From Pleurodeles waltl (Eukaryota; Chordata; Amphibia; Caudata; Salamandridae), in NCBI RefSeq assembly GCF_031143425.1, contig NC_090444.1:1346646323-1346710322 (forward strand): a DNA stretch of 64,000 bases, read 5' to 3'. Both the position numbers and the translations under genes were made by a program. Of the stretch, positions 45,640 to 56,600 are shown piece by piece. The notes under the pieces are model-generated. The model did no database searches and was not told where the DNA came from. It saw nothing but the letters and a program-made list of their open reading frames with translations. Every line of letters starts with the position of its first letter. Position 1 is the stretch's first letter.

Positions 45640-46581
45640 ATAACCAAGCCGACAGACACAATCATGCCACCATCTAGTGAAAAAGATGTGGAAATTGAAG
45701 AGGAAAATGAGTGCGAGAGAGATGGGAAAAAACAACCCTTGACAAGAGACAGAAGGAGAGGAAACCACTGGGGTTAATAAGGAACAACTAGGATCACCTG
45801 AGCATTCTCCACTTTGACCATCTGGAGAACCTGAGCAGGAAGGGAATTGGACGAAAAGTATACAGCAACATCTGAGGCCAATGGACTGACAGAGCATATA
45901 CTGCCAATGCCAGGGGAGACGGTATTTTTGTGCAAAACAGAGGACATTGCCCATTGTCTGGGAGGCAAAATGGTCCATGCAAGGATTCCTGAACACCTAA
46001 CAAACCCTGTGGAACTGATGAAGAGCTAAATGGTAGTTCACTGATGATGGTAAATTCTTTGCAGAGACTATCCGCCCAGAAATTCATCACCCCCGAATGT
46101 ACACTGTTCGCAGGCTCAGAACACTCTCCTCTGCCCAGAAACAACTCAGGGAGGCAATCTGATTGAGGGACATGCTCTATTTGCCACCCTGCCTGTTCTA
46201 GTAAGCCCTTGCCACTTGATATACTTTTCAAACTACTACATTCTGGCCCTTTAGGGACTCCTAAAAGGCTTCCAAAGCCTTCATTGCAGCCATGGGTTCT
46301 CTCCAGTTCAAGGACTGGCGATTTTTCCACTAGGACCAAGGAGCCCCCATCTCTTGTTGATTCAACACAGCTTCCCGTACCCACATGCTGGCATCTGGTG
46401 TCAAGAGAACTGGGGGAGGCAGCTGAAAAAGGACTCCTTTCAACAGATGATCCGGAACCAACCAACAGGAGGGATCCAGTGGAATGTGATCGGGTAGAGG
46501 AATCATGAGTTCATATTTCCTGGAACTGGGATCCCAGTGCTTGAAGATGGTATTCACAACTGCTTTTAAATTAAATCTCAC
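45640..46581 (-). pseudogene. DIRS copy 3 RNase H and methyltransferase-like remnant
   Basis: PPVLLTPDASMWVRE (46330-46581) matches the RNase H ITDAS block. GVMNFWADSLCKEF matches GVLNVRADSLSRH of copy 1. In another frame, MDHFASQTMGNVLCFAQKY matches the start of the methyltransferase-like domain. At least two frame changes. Confidence 0.7.
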
Positions 46582-46835
46582 TCATGGGACTACAGCTTTT
46601 GAAGCTGACAATAGACCTTGCACTTTTAACTAGCATCTTGCAGCATTCAGTGAACATGTCAACAAGTCATTTACACCCGATTGGAGAGAAAGCATACTGT
46701 CACCTGGCAGAAATGCTGCTCCTACTTTGGTATTCCACCAAGCCCCTATAAATGTCTTCTCTTGTGAAGGATTGAGTTATGACTTTGGAAGATTCACAAA
46801 AAGGCTGAAGTTGTTCAAAGTTTGAAGCACCGAAT

Positions 46836-47413
46836 TCACAACTTGATGTGCCATAAAAAAAGATAAGATGGGGCAGTCAACAACCAGTCATCTAGGAAAG
46901 AATACAGAGCAACACCTTTTAAATGCATGAAAGCAACAAATGGAGCCAATTCTTTCATGAAGATTCTGAGAGATGTTGTTAGCCCAAATGACAGGACCTG
47001 AAACTCAAAATGGGGGTTGTCCACTGCAAACCTTAGGAAGATCAGTCTCTCCACATGCATCGATAGGTGAAAGCAAGCATTCTTAAGTTTGCTGTTGCCA
47101 GAAGATCTCCTTGCATTAGCAAAGGAATTATTGACTGAACAGAGATCATGCTGAAATTTTCCAAGAGAGCAAAGCCTTGAGATTGAGGACTGGCCAAAAG
47201 GTACTGAAAATAAGGCCTCAAACCCCTCTGATCCACTGACACAGGTATTATTGCTTGTTTAAGAAAGCGTGTTTTGATTCCCAGAATGAGACATTGAAGC
47301 TTTAAAGGGTCCTTTGGAGAAGGAGTAACTCTGAAGCGAGGAGGCGGTGCGTGCCCTTTAAATTGAATCCAATACTCATGTTCCACTATCGAAAGGACCA
47401 ATGAGTCTGTCAC
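46836..47413 (-). pseudogene. DIRS copy 3 reverse transcriptase remnant
   Basis: LRFAVDNPHFEFQVLSFGLT followed by FLDDWLLTAP: the YLDD box is FLDD here. Upstream, 47042-47413 holds weakly recognisable fingers sequence with stops. Confidence 0.75.
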
Positions 47414-47520
47414 TTCCTTCTTCCATTATGTCAGAAATCTCCTAATCTGACCTCCCATTGCCATATAGTAATTTTGGTTGCTGGAGGTCAAAAGTACAAG
47501 AGGTTGAGGGTTGGGATTTC

Positions 47521-48272
47521 CTATAGAATGCGACTTACTGGCCACAGGCCCTCCTTCGAAAGGAACGCCGTAGATTGAAAAACGCTCTTCTTGTGTCCAA
47601 ACTGCTTTTTATCCAGAATCTGTTTAAAAGGGTGTAGAATGGTTTTCTCCTCCGTAGCCTTTTCAGTCATATCATTTAGTTCAGGACCAAATAACTTTTG
47701 ACCCAGAAAAGGCAATTCACAGATCAATAACCTCTGCCTAGTTTCCAACTTCATAACTTTATGCACAGAGCCTGGTGGCCTGCAATGGAAGCGCCTGCTG
47801 CCAAAGTAGAGGCCCAAAGACTGTCAAAAACTGAATCCGACAAAAACTGAGCTAACAGTTCCATATTGACTGAAAGGGAATTAGGATCTTTCTGTGCCTG
47901 GAGACAATCAAATTATAAATGGAAATTCTTCAGACGCGTCTGTGTAGCATATGTCACATATCTATTAGCTCTAACACCATTGTTAGAAGCAGCATACGCC
48001 CTTTTCAAGACGGACTTCACTTTTTTATCCACTGGATCAGAAAGGACAGCATTCTCGAATGCCAAATAGGAAGAAGATGTCATAGTCACCAATATGGTAT
48101 TAACCTTCTGAGTCTGAGGAAACTGATCTTCCAAACCCTCCGAAAAATATTGCTTGCTGATACAGTATGGAATAGCAGTCTTATCACTAGCTCTCCATTC
48201 TTTTAGAAACATATTTTGATTGACCTCATGAAAAGGCAAACTGTCCTTATTTACTGTATTATACTGCTCCAA
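47521..48272 (-). pseudogene. DIRS copy 3 Gag remnant
   Basis: DPVDKKVKSVLKRAYAASNN and ELPFLGQKLFGPELND correspond to blocks of the conserved C-terminal Gag domain (compare DLPFDGDKLFGAKADS in copy 1). The two blocks are in separate frames. Confidence 0.7.
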
Positions 48273-48320
48273 AATTTCCCCTTCATCAAAACTGCCGAGG
48301 CAAAACCCAACTGGTGTCTA

Positions 48321-50319
48321 ATGTGAGTTAAGACCTCCCTAGGTTGGTCTGACTCATGGGTACTCGCAAACATTTTCTCAGGGGCCACAAAGTTTGGTCT
48401 GTGGTTCGACCAAGGGCTGCATTGATGCTAGCAGCATGCCGATCAAAGGGAGGAGGGGGCTCTGGGTGGGGAGGGTTTGTGGTGTTATGGTGGCGATAGG
48501 GGGCAGCAAAGCATATAGATCTAGTGGCTGAATCGCACAATGTGAAACCAGAAAACCTGGCATTAATCCCTGCTTCCCAACTTTACCAAACTGTGTGATC
48601 CTATGCAATTGTTTTATTTCACGTTCCCTTCTTTTTCTTCATTATTGTATGTAGGAGGACGTCACAATGCATGGCTTTGGTATGTGCGCTGTGCAAACTA
48701 TTCTCCTGTGTTTCGTTTAATAAACTATAAAGTTGTTCATATATATAATAGCAAATCAGGCCAATCAAAGAGTGCAGATAACAACTGACTTGCCTCTTAT
48801 TTCACTATTGGCATTGTTATCAAGGTGGGGGTAAGAATGAATGTTGGGGGTGGGGGAAGAATGAAAGTTTCTGAATTTATGTTTGAAACCTTTGTTTTAA
48901 AAAAAATACTTCTCTATGGACTGTTAGATTAAATGGTTCTGTGTGTAAATGAAATACACTTTTTGAATTTTTAAGAACACTTATAGTTATAGACATTTGC
49001 TGCAAGTTTTCTTAAAGAATGAAAGTGTTCCTGCAGTTAAAGCAGTGCAGGACAAATTCCTTACTTCCTTTCCTCATCTTCTATCATGTTTAAATAAAGT
49101 GTCCCCTGTTAAATAGAGTAAACAGCAGCCTGGTGCTACTGCTGCTCTGGGGGCCGCATGCAAAGGTCAAAAGGGCCGCATGCGGCCCCCGGGCCATACT
49201 TTGAGTATCATTGGTCTGACTGAATAAATCTGCCTCTACAGTTCTCTAGCACCTCTTCATCCTCGTCTAATCTCTCTCGTTTTGCAGGGAATTATTTTTC
49301 TTTTATGACTGTATCAATAGCCTCCTTAATGAGGGACTGCAGCCCGCTCGAGAAATGTGCCTTAATTCGTCAGCCTCCCCTTGTTAAGGGGGCTAAGGAT
49401 TCTTCCGTTTTCAGGGCGCTTTGCCATGGTTAGTTTCCCCTGGAAGCACTACAACACGCTACTGCAGTGTTTGCTTCCTGTTAAATGCAGTCACTAGGCA
49501 TCCTGGTCTCATTTTGTGAGAACAGGCTGACTAATAATAATGCAGCCATACCCCTGCACATGCGCGTCAAACATTGACACGAGCAGGGGGTAAGGAAGCT
49601 GTACACTCTGGTTCCCCAGTGGCTAAAACCAAGAATGCGGAACCGCTCTCCTCCCCAGCTCAACACATGAGCAGGGAGAATTTCCAAGGTCATCGGAGAA
49701 CAGTAACCAAGAGCTTCAAAGATGTGGCACAAACGGAAGCGACACAGGGCTCTCGGCGTAGCATTGTCAGTAGAGAAATAAAACAACAATAGAATAGTGC
49801 AACCAAGAAATATTTATCTACATGATTACCTGCACCACGACAGGAAATAAAACAGAAGAAGGAAGGGTAGGAGTTAATTTATAAAAAAAATGATAACAGT
49901 AGAAGAAATACGTGCTAAACCTGTGGCGAGAGGGGCTTGTCTCAGATATTAGGACTGGGGCGAGGAAGTTCCCATGAGGGAGTAACTCTTTTCTTAATTT
50001 AACATTATTATTGAAAACATTTTGCCACCACATTTGTCGTGTAGCTTATTTTCTTTATTTTCATTTTATTTGTATAGCCTTTGCAAAAATTATGTTTCAC
50101 CAGCATGCCAGGCCCAGACCTTTTGGCTTTGACAATCCTTGTTTCCCTTAGTTCTTACCTACTCACTAGACTGAGGAAACATGCCAGGAACACATCATAC
50201 TTTAAAAAAGATGTACAAAAGTGACATTTTGACTTTGAGTAGAATCTTCTGATAAAGAACTGACATTGCATGACATATTGTTGTGAATCTGAGGAAACTG
50301 TCTTCTACTGATATAAGGA
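48321..50319. other. Non-coding stretch
   Basis: No gene seen. A short fragment around 49149-49210 (gggggccgcatgc ... gcatgcggcccccgggcc ... actttgagtatcattg) looks like the end of a hAT/Charlie-type MITE. The rest is unassigned intron-like sequence. Confidence 0.45.
49149..49212. mobile_element. hAT-type MITE end fragment
   Basis: The palindromic ggccgcatgcggccccc followed by actttgagtatcattgg resembles the right end of Charlie-like elements that finish in tttgagaaccactg. Only one end is visible. Confidence 0.45.
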
Positions 50320-51684
50320 TATTTTCATGGAGCGGGAGCAGGCTGTAGCATCGCTGGCGTCGCTGAAGTCGTTCCAGAGTTGCTGGAGTCGGGTACTAGC
50401 AAAAAGCTAGTTGTTGAAGTTGTTCCTGTCCCTGAGACTTCAGAACAGGAGGCAAGCTCAAACCAAGCCCTTTGAGAGAACATTTGGGGGAGGGCAGCGG
50501 CCTTCCAGCACAGTCAGAGGCCAGAAGGGTAGCAGGGCAACAGCCGGACAGCAGTCCTTCTCAGCAAAGCAGTCCAGAGAGTCCTTTGGGCAGCCAGGCA
50601 GGTCTTCTGACAGAGTTCAGGTGCAGATCCAGAAGTATCTGAGTTGGTGGGAGTCAGAGACCCAGTTTATATACCCAAAAATACCTTTGAAGTGGGGGAA
50701 GAGTTCAAAGAGTGGTTTTGAAATGCACAAGTTCCCCTTTGACCCCAGTCCTGTCTGTAAGTGTCTAAGTGGGGGGTTATCAGTCCTTTGTGTCAGGGCA
50801 AGCCACTAGCCTTTGAAATGTAAGTGTCAGGCCCTCCACCCTTCCATCCCAGGAAGGGCCATTCAGTATGCAGATGAATGCAAATGTGACTGAGTGTACT
50901 GTGTTTGTCTGGGTGAAATGCACAAGGAAGCTGTCAACCAGCACAGACATTGATTGGAGACAGGCTGTGAGGTACAGATGGTTTTAAGTGCAGAGAAATG
51001 CTCACTTCCTAAATGTGGCATTTTGAAAATAGTAATATAAAATCCAACCTCACCAATAAGCAGGATTTTCTATTACCAGATCAGAATCTGCCACTCAAAA
51101 AGTATATGAGGGCAGTCCTAATGCTAGTCTATGAAACGAGCAGGCCTCACAGTAGTGGGAAACAAATTGTAGGAGTTTTTTCCACTACCAGGACATATAA
51201 AACATATATATACATGTCCTGTCTTTTTCCTACATAGCACCCTGCCTTATGGGTTACCCAGGGCCTTCCTTAGGGGTGACATGTGTAGAAAAAGGGGAGT
51301 TTAAGGCTTTGCAAGTACTTTGAAATGCAAAGTAGAAGCGGCAGGGAGACTGCACACACAGGCCTTGCAATGGCAAGCCTGAGACATGGCTAAGGGGCTA
51401 CTTATGTGGGTGGCACAAACAGTGCTGCAGGCCCACTAGTAGCAATTAATTTACAGGTCCTGTTCACATGTAGTGCATGTTACCAGGGACTTATAAGTAA
51501 ATCCAATATGTCAATTGGAGATAAACCAATGTTACCATGTTTAAGGGAGAGAGCATCTGTACTTTAGCCCTGGTTTGCAGTGGTAAAGCGCACAGTCTAA
51601 AACCAGCAAAATCAGTGTCAGAAAAGTGGAGGGAGAGAGGCAAAAAGATAGGGGATGACCACCCTAAGGCTGTCAGGTCTAACA
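50320..51684 (-). mobile_element. LTR-like element, partial copy L3
   Basis: Ends ctgtcaggtctaaca like copy L2 (37872). It shares cctgagacttcagaacagg, gaggcaagctca, ccactcaaaaagtatatgagg and ctgcaggcccactagtagca with L2 (36645-37700). The left end is indistinct at about 50320, after a tggcgtcgctgaagtcg-type repeat, so it is truncated or diverged. No coding sequence. Confidence 0.7.
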
Positions 51685-52243
51685 AATAGAATATAGAAAT
51701 GGGCTAGCTCTAAAGTGTTCTGTTCCAGGTTAATAGTAGGTTCTCATGACATTTTGGAGGGGTGGGGCACACAGTGAGCTACAGATAAAATTGGTGGCGG
51801 TCACCTACAATGGACAGTTGTCCACATACATGCACATGTGTTTGAGTGTGTGTGGTTAGCACACACTGTGAAGATGGAACACGGCAAATCCTGACAAACC
51901 CAACCAAGCCCCCTTTCTGTGAGGAGCAGTGTGCTATGAGGACCATTCTCCATAGCATGTTTAGGTATTTTCAAGTAAGTGCTTAAAAATACTAAAAGAG
52001 GTATATTTGCTTTGTTCCTCTGTAAATGCACACTCGGTTAGGGTCAATGACTGGTCCTTGCTTACATAAGTATGTCATAAAGTAGGTAGTTGGGTGGGTA
52101 TGTGTGTGTCTTTGTGGGTGTATGTCAGGTTGTGTGTGTATATGAGTGTGAATTTTATTACTTTCTCTTTGTTTCTCTTTTACTTGTTTATTTCTTATTT
52201 TTGTCATTCCTCCTTCAGTTCTGTTCCTTTATATGAGACACTA
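51685..52243. other. Non-coding spacer with GT-rich tract
   Basis: Between two LTR-like copies. It contains a GT-rich run at about 52085-52150. No gene seen. Confidence 0.5.
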
Positions 52244-54078
52244 TGTTGCTGGTAAAGTGGGGGTGAACCCCTTTTCAAGCAACAATCACAATCCTTGTCA
52301 GGGTGAACCACAAAAAGTCACTAAATTATCCTGTGCATTACCTTCAGGTAGCTTGGCACAGAAGCAGTCAGGCCTAACTTAGAGGCAATGTGTAAAGTAT
52401 TTATGGAGCACACAAACAGTAATACCACAACAGAAGAAACATCTTACACCATTTTACAAATATAGGCCCTCATTCGGACCTTGGCGGGCGGCGGAGGCCG
52501 CCCGCCAAAGTCCCGCCGTCAAAATACCGTACCGCGGTCGCAAGACCGCAGCGGGTATTTTGACTTTTCCCCTGGGCTGGCGGGCGGCCGCCGAAAGGCC
52601 GCCCGCCAGCCCAGGAGAAAACGACCTTCCCACCATGAAGCCGGCTCGTAATCGAGCCGGCGGAGTGGGAAGGTGTGACGGGTGCAGTCGCGTATTTCAC
52701 TGTCTGCTATGCAGACAGTGAAATACTAGCAGGGCCCTCTTACGGGGGCCCCTGCAGTGCCCATGCCATTGGCATGGGCACTGCAGGGGCCCCCAGGGGC
52801 CCCGCGACACCCCCTACCGCCATCCTGTTCCTGGCGGGCGAACCGCCAGGAACAGGATGGCGGTAGGGGGTGTCAGAATCCCCCATGGCGGCGCAGCGAG
52901 CTGCGCCGCCATGGGGGATTCAAATGGGCAACGGAAAACCGGCGGGAGACCGCCGGTTTTCCATTTCTGACCGCGGCCAAAGCGCCGCGGTCAGAATGCC
53001 CAAGGGAGCACCGCCGGCCTGTCGGCGGTGCTCCCGCCCCCGTTGGCCCTGGCGGTGCAACACCACCAGGGTCATAATGAGGGCCATAGTCTGCAATTTA
53101 ATAAATAGAATGATGCCAAAATGCCAATAATCCAATCAGTAGAACTGGAGAAATTGAATTTAAAAAATCTAGGATGAAATAGCACCTAGAAGCAAATAGC
53201 CCCAATTGTGATTATCTGGTCATACTGGACCAGGACCAGGTTAGTGCAGACCGACTGCGATGGAGCACAGGCCGGGTACAGGACCAGGTTTGGTCTGCTG
53301 AGACAGTACCCTGTGTTCATGGAATCAAGTTGCAAAGTCTGAGTTGGCCTGCGTCAAGGAGCTGTTGAACAGGATCGGTGATCTGTAGTCCTGCATTGAA
53401 GCTGTGAGATGGGTGTTGAAAGGTGTTGCACTGCACTGGGGCTATAAAGCCACTGAGACTGCGTTGCAAAGACTTACGCCAAGATTCGGCACGCTGCATC
53501 AGTTCCCATGAACCCACTTGCCACACGCTGCTGATGCAAGGTTTTTCATCAAGATGCATTGCGCTGCATTAGTTCCAATGAAGACACCGGGCTGCAGCTG
53601 GTGATGTGTGCACTTTCATTGGGATGCATTGCGCGGCATCAGTTGTGATGATGTTACAGATCATTAGCCTGTTGTGTCCCTATAGCTCTGAATAGATAAA
53701 TTAGGAGGTCAGCCAACTGATCCTTGGGAACACTCTGGTAGTCCAGGGTTCTAGCAGCAAAGTAGGCCTCAAGCAGTTGGCCAGTCCTTAAGCAGCAGGG
53801 CTGTCCTCAAGCCGCAGGACAGTCCTTCTTCTGTAGAGTCCACAACTCCAGGAGCATTCTGAAGAGTTGGTCTGATGGTCCAATTTTTATACCTGGTGCC
53901 AGCTTTGAAGTGGGGGAAACATCGAAACTTCCCCCCACATCTGGTTCTGGAATTATCTACCTGCCCCTGCCCTGGCTCTGAGGGGGCCGGGGTGACCATA
54001 GACTAGCGTGAAGTGCTTTGTAAGTGACTGAGCAGCCCCTTTGAAGTGCAAGTGTGGTAGGTGATAGCTGTGCCCCTC
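52244..54078 (-). mobile_element. LTR-like element copy L4, interrupted by MITE C5 and by the provirus
   Basis: Starts tgttgctggtaaagtgg. It shares aaattatcctgtgc, ggtagcttgg, cagtcaggc and gtaaagtattt with the start of copy L2. It is split by a GC-rich MITE (52465-53085) and then by the retrovirus at 54079. It resumes at 63978 with cccatcctgaaaagatgg, which corresponds to the ccatcccaggaagggcc segment of L3 (about 50850). It runs off the window. A degenerate gatgcattgcgctgcat repeat lies at about 53490-53650. Confidence 0.75.
52465..53085. mobile_element. GC-rich hairpin MITE, short form (copy C5)
   Basis: 621 bp, termini ggccctcattcggacc and agggtcataatgagggcc, flanked by ATA (52462-52464 and 53086-53088). 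Between the termini I count about eleven consecutive near-perfect hairpins that tile the element with very short loops. One is gcccctgcagtgcccatgcc with its full complement. Another is ccccatggcggcgcag with its complement. Confidence 0.88.
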
Positions 54079-54872
54079 TGAAGAACCAGAACCTTATGGG
54101 CCTGGCGGCGCAGGGTACGCCTGAAATCTCCTTGGATTCACCTGCCTCAACTAACAGAGACACGGGACACTCTGTCAGGCGTAAAAGATCAGATTTTATT
54201 AGCTGCAGCTAGTACAGTTGTCCAAGAAGTACACAAGGTATGTTCTCAGGAGACTGCCACTTTACTTTGTGGCGCACAATCTTATATACCGTATAAAAAC
54301 CATTTATTAACTACATACACTCCCAGAACACATAGAAAGGAGCCAGTAAGAATAATGTAAAGATAGAACAGAGCCAATAGAAATGTCGGAAAACAAGACA
54401 GCACCAATAGAAGGAATTGGAAAACAAAGTATCAAGTGACTTAAGGTTGCCTCCCCTCCAGCTGTGTTTGTCACCCCTCCCTTGAACTAATTCATTAACC
54501 GATCCACAACGAAGTTGCATGTGGTGTGATAAGTTTGTGTGCGTTTGGAGGACAGTTGTGAAATGAGAGAATACTAGCAAAGGACAGCGAAGGCCAGACG
54601 ATAAGATAAGATCGGCGGAGAATAGTGTGAGCCTACAGATAGTTGAAACAAGGATTAGAAAACCAGACAGGGATTAGTGTACTCGGTCAGACCTTAATAC
54701 CAGCCTTGTAAAGATAGAGGCAGAAGGCTGTTTTGAACACCATGTTGCAGAATAAGCAGAAAAGGCAGAATGGACTTCGTTCGCTGTGCTGCCTGAGTGA
54801 AGGCAACATAAAATGGCGGCGGGCCACAAAATGGCGGGTCGATACGATCGTATTAAAAATCGAATTTCCTCA
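54079..54872 (-). repeat. Provirus 3' LTR
   Basis: 794 bp. On the minus strand it begins TGAGGAAATT and ends GGTTCTTCA. It has ATTGG/CCAAT boxes, a TATA-like element (complement of 54281-54289) and an AATAAA signal (complement of about 54195-54200). It differs from the 5' LTR at 54861 (C here, T at 63966; a CpG versus TpG). The 89-codon open frame inside (54311-54580) is U3 sequence repeated in both LTRs and is not treated as a gene. Confidence 0.92.
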
Positions 54873-54886
54873 GACCCTCCTTTTGC
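54873..54886 (-). other. Polypurine tract
   Basis: On the minus strand the 14 bases next to the 3' LTR read GCAAAAGGAGGGTC, purine-rich directly before the TGAGG of the LTR. They are the expected primer for plus-strand DNA synthesis. Confidence 0.75.
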
Positions 54887-54916
54887 CAGAACTCAGGCAA
54901 GATACACAAACTCATG

Positions 54917-56479
54917 TTAATCTGAGTCGATGTCTATGGCCATGAGGTCATCAAGCTGTTGCTGTACCATCATTTTGATATTCTCTGCTCTTTGTGACTT
55001 GGGTTTGGGAATACATGCAGTAGCACATAGGTTGCAGATGGCAGGACCGCAGTGCATACAAAGACAACAAGAGAATATAAAAGCTAAAATTACTCCAAAG
55101 AATGTCAATACCTTCCAACCCCATTTGGACAGTAATCCCCAAAACCACTCTGAAAAGGACCAATCTCCTTCGTCCTGATGAATCGACTCGGAGATTATGT
55201 GTAACTTAGAGATAGCTTGGTATACTGTCGGAGCGTCATTAGGTATGAAAATACAGCAACTTGATCCGATCAATTTGCATACTCCACCACGGTCCGCAAG
55301 AACAAAGTCTAAGGCAACACGGTTCTGCAAGGTCATAAGACGATCAGCCTGTAGTTCAGCTGTAATGTTACTTAAAGCTCCTACAGTGATGTCTATGGTG
55401 GTTTCTACGACACGAACCAATTGCCTTATATTTCTGCTGTTGGCCATTGGACCCCAGAAGGGAAGAAATCCTTTGAGGAAATCTCCTCCCTCTTGTCCTG
55501 CTGTGTCTTTCGAATCCACAATCCCTCTGCCATATCTATTTTTATGATGGTTCGCAGGAGCGGTGTATGTAGGGGGAAGAAGAAAGGCTATATAACAAGT
55601 ACCAGAGAAATCAGCTGGCAACCATGTATAAGCCCTATCGTAGCAAACGAAGTATGTACCTTGAGATGGTACTAACGGCGGTGAATTCAGGGCTGAATAA
55701 ATATATGTATGGGAACATAAACTTTCTCTTTGTCCGGTGTTTGGAGTTCTACCATTTATTTGCAGACAGAAATTTCCTTGTTGGGGTATGACCCGTATCG
55801 GAGGAGATTTTCCTTGCTTAACCTTATCATTGAGGCTGGAAATGTAATTAGTTATGTTCCAATTGGTATATGCTTTTCTTTCATCTATGGAAGCTTCACT
55901 TTTTTCCATGATTTTAGCCATAGCTACCATTCCCTTTATCAATAAACTATGACTGAAATCTGAACCAACACTATGTGAACTGACAGGTTGTTTAATTTTA
56001 CTTTGATATGCATTATTGAAAATGACAAAATAAGCCCAAGCGGAACCTTCATAGGAGAATGGAAGAACTAAATATGGCATTCCTTTTTCTACCGTATGTG
56101 GTATGAGTCCACACACCCAACAGTCAGTTGTATTGATCACTAACTGATGTTGATGTAACAACTGGACGAAGGAATTGTTAAAGTATTCAGTTCTTCTGAT
56201 GAGTTCATGCTGGGGAAGAGTGTGAAATAGGTGCGGAGAGATAGTAGAAGAAGATGTAGAGGTAGGAGAAGAGACAACTTTTTGCTGCAGAGTAATAATG
56301 ATCCAGTTTACAGATGCCAAAAGAATACACGACAATATAATGACGCATAGAGCAATACTACAACGACTACATATTTCTTTACAATTATTCTTTACATTTT
56401 TACTTTCTCTTTTATCTAATGTAGCCTCCATCTTTCTAAGTGGATGCTCACGGCAATCTTCCTCAATCACTGTAGTCAC
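54917..56479 (-). CDS. env: Retroviral envelope glycoprotein (env)
   Basis: 520 residues, uninterrupted. Env mediates receptor binding (SU) and fusion (TM). There is a CWVC motif at residues 120-123, the CxxC disulphide-exchange motif of gamma-type SU. A CX6CC motif lies at 401-409, and a membrane anchor at about 457-474 followed by a Cys-rich cytoplasmic segment. Several NxS/T glycosylation sites are present. Unusually, a hydrophobic segment at about 41-63 follows 40 hydrophilic residues, so the N-terminus looks like a signal anchor or a long leader rather than a classical signal peptide. The SU/TM cleavage site is not obvious; the basic stretch near 311-319 is a weak candidate. It starts 121 bp after the integrase stop and is probably translated from a spliced mRNA. 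Confidence 0.9.
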   Translation of the reverse strand: MTTVIEEDCREHPLRKMEATLDKRESKNVKNNCKEICSRCSIALCVIILSCILLASVNWIIITLQQKVVSSPTSTSSSTISPHLFHTLPQHELIRRTEYFNNSFVQLLHQHQLVINTTDCWVCGLIPHTVEKGMPYLVLPFSYEGSAWAYFVIFNNAYQSKIKQPVSSHSVGSDFSHSLLIKGMVAMAKIMEKSEASIDERKAYTNWNITNYISSLNDKVKQGKSPPIRVIPQQGNFCLQINGRTPNTGQRESLCSHTYIYSALNSPPLVPSQGTYFVCYDRAYTWLPADFSGTCYIAFLLPPTYTAPANHHKNRYGRGIVDSKDTAGQEGGDFLKGFLPFWGPMANSRNIRQLVRVVETTIDITVGALSNITAELQADRLMTLQNRVALDFVLADRGGVCKLIGSSCCIFIPNDAPTVYQAISKLHIISESIHQDEGDWSFSEWFWGLLSKWGWKVLTFFGVILAFIFSCCLCMHCGPAICNLCATACIPKPKSQRAENIKMMVQQQLDDLMAIDIDSD

Positions 56480-56600
56480 GATTATCTACCGTCCTATGAC
56501 ACTGTGAGGTCCTGCAGGCCTATTGCCACTTACTCAGGTCGTAACTAAGACTCCTACCGTGACCCTGCAACCGGGATAGAGTACTACATAGGAGAGAAAT

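Larger units (their letters stand above)
44454..48320 (-). mobile_element. Old, diverged DIRS retrotransposon (copy 3)
   Basis: On the minus strand the order is gag (47521-48272), reverse transcriptase (46836-47413), RNase H and methyltransferase-like (45640-46581), then recombinase (44476-44742). All are broken by stops and frameshifts and clearly diverged from copies 1 and 2. Neither terminal repeat nor an internal complementary region was found. A family A MITE (44889-45537) interrupts the recombinase side, and the end at about 44453 abuts another MITE. Confidence 0.78.

Noticed and set aside
45637..46465. Separate protein-coding genes on the minus strand (119 and 223 codons)
   Set aside because: They align with RNase H and methyltransferase-like parts of DIRS in shifted frames, so they are pieces of DIRS copy 3.
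54311..54580. 89-codon open frame present identically at 63416-63685
   Set aside because: It lies in U3 of both LTRs, and the identity simply reflects LTR duplication. No domain or start context supports a gene, although a superantigen-like LTR gene cannot be excluded formally.
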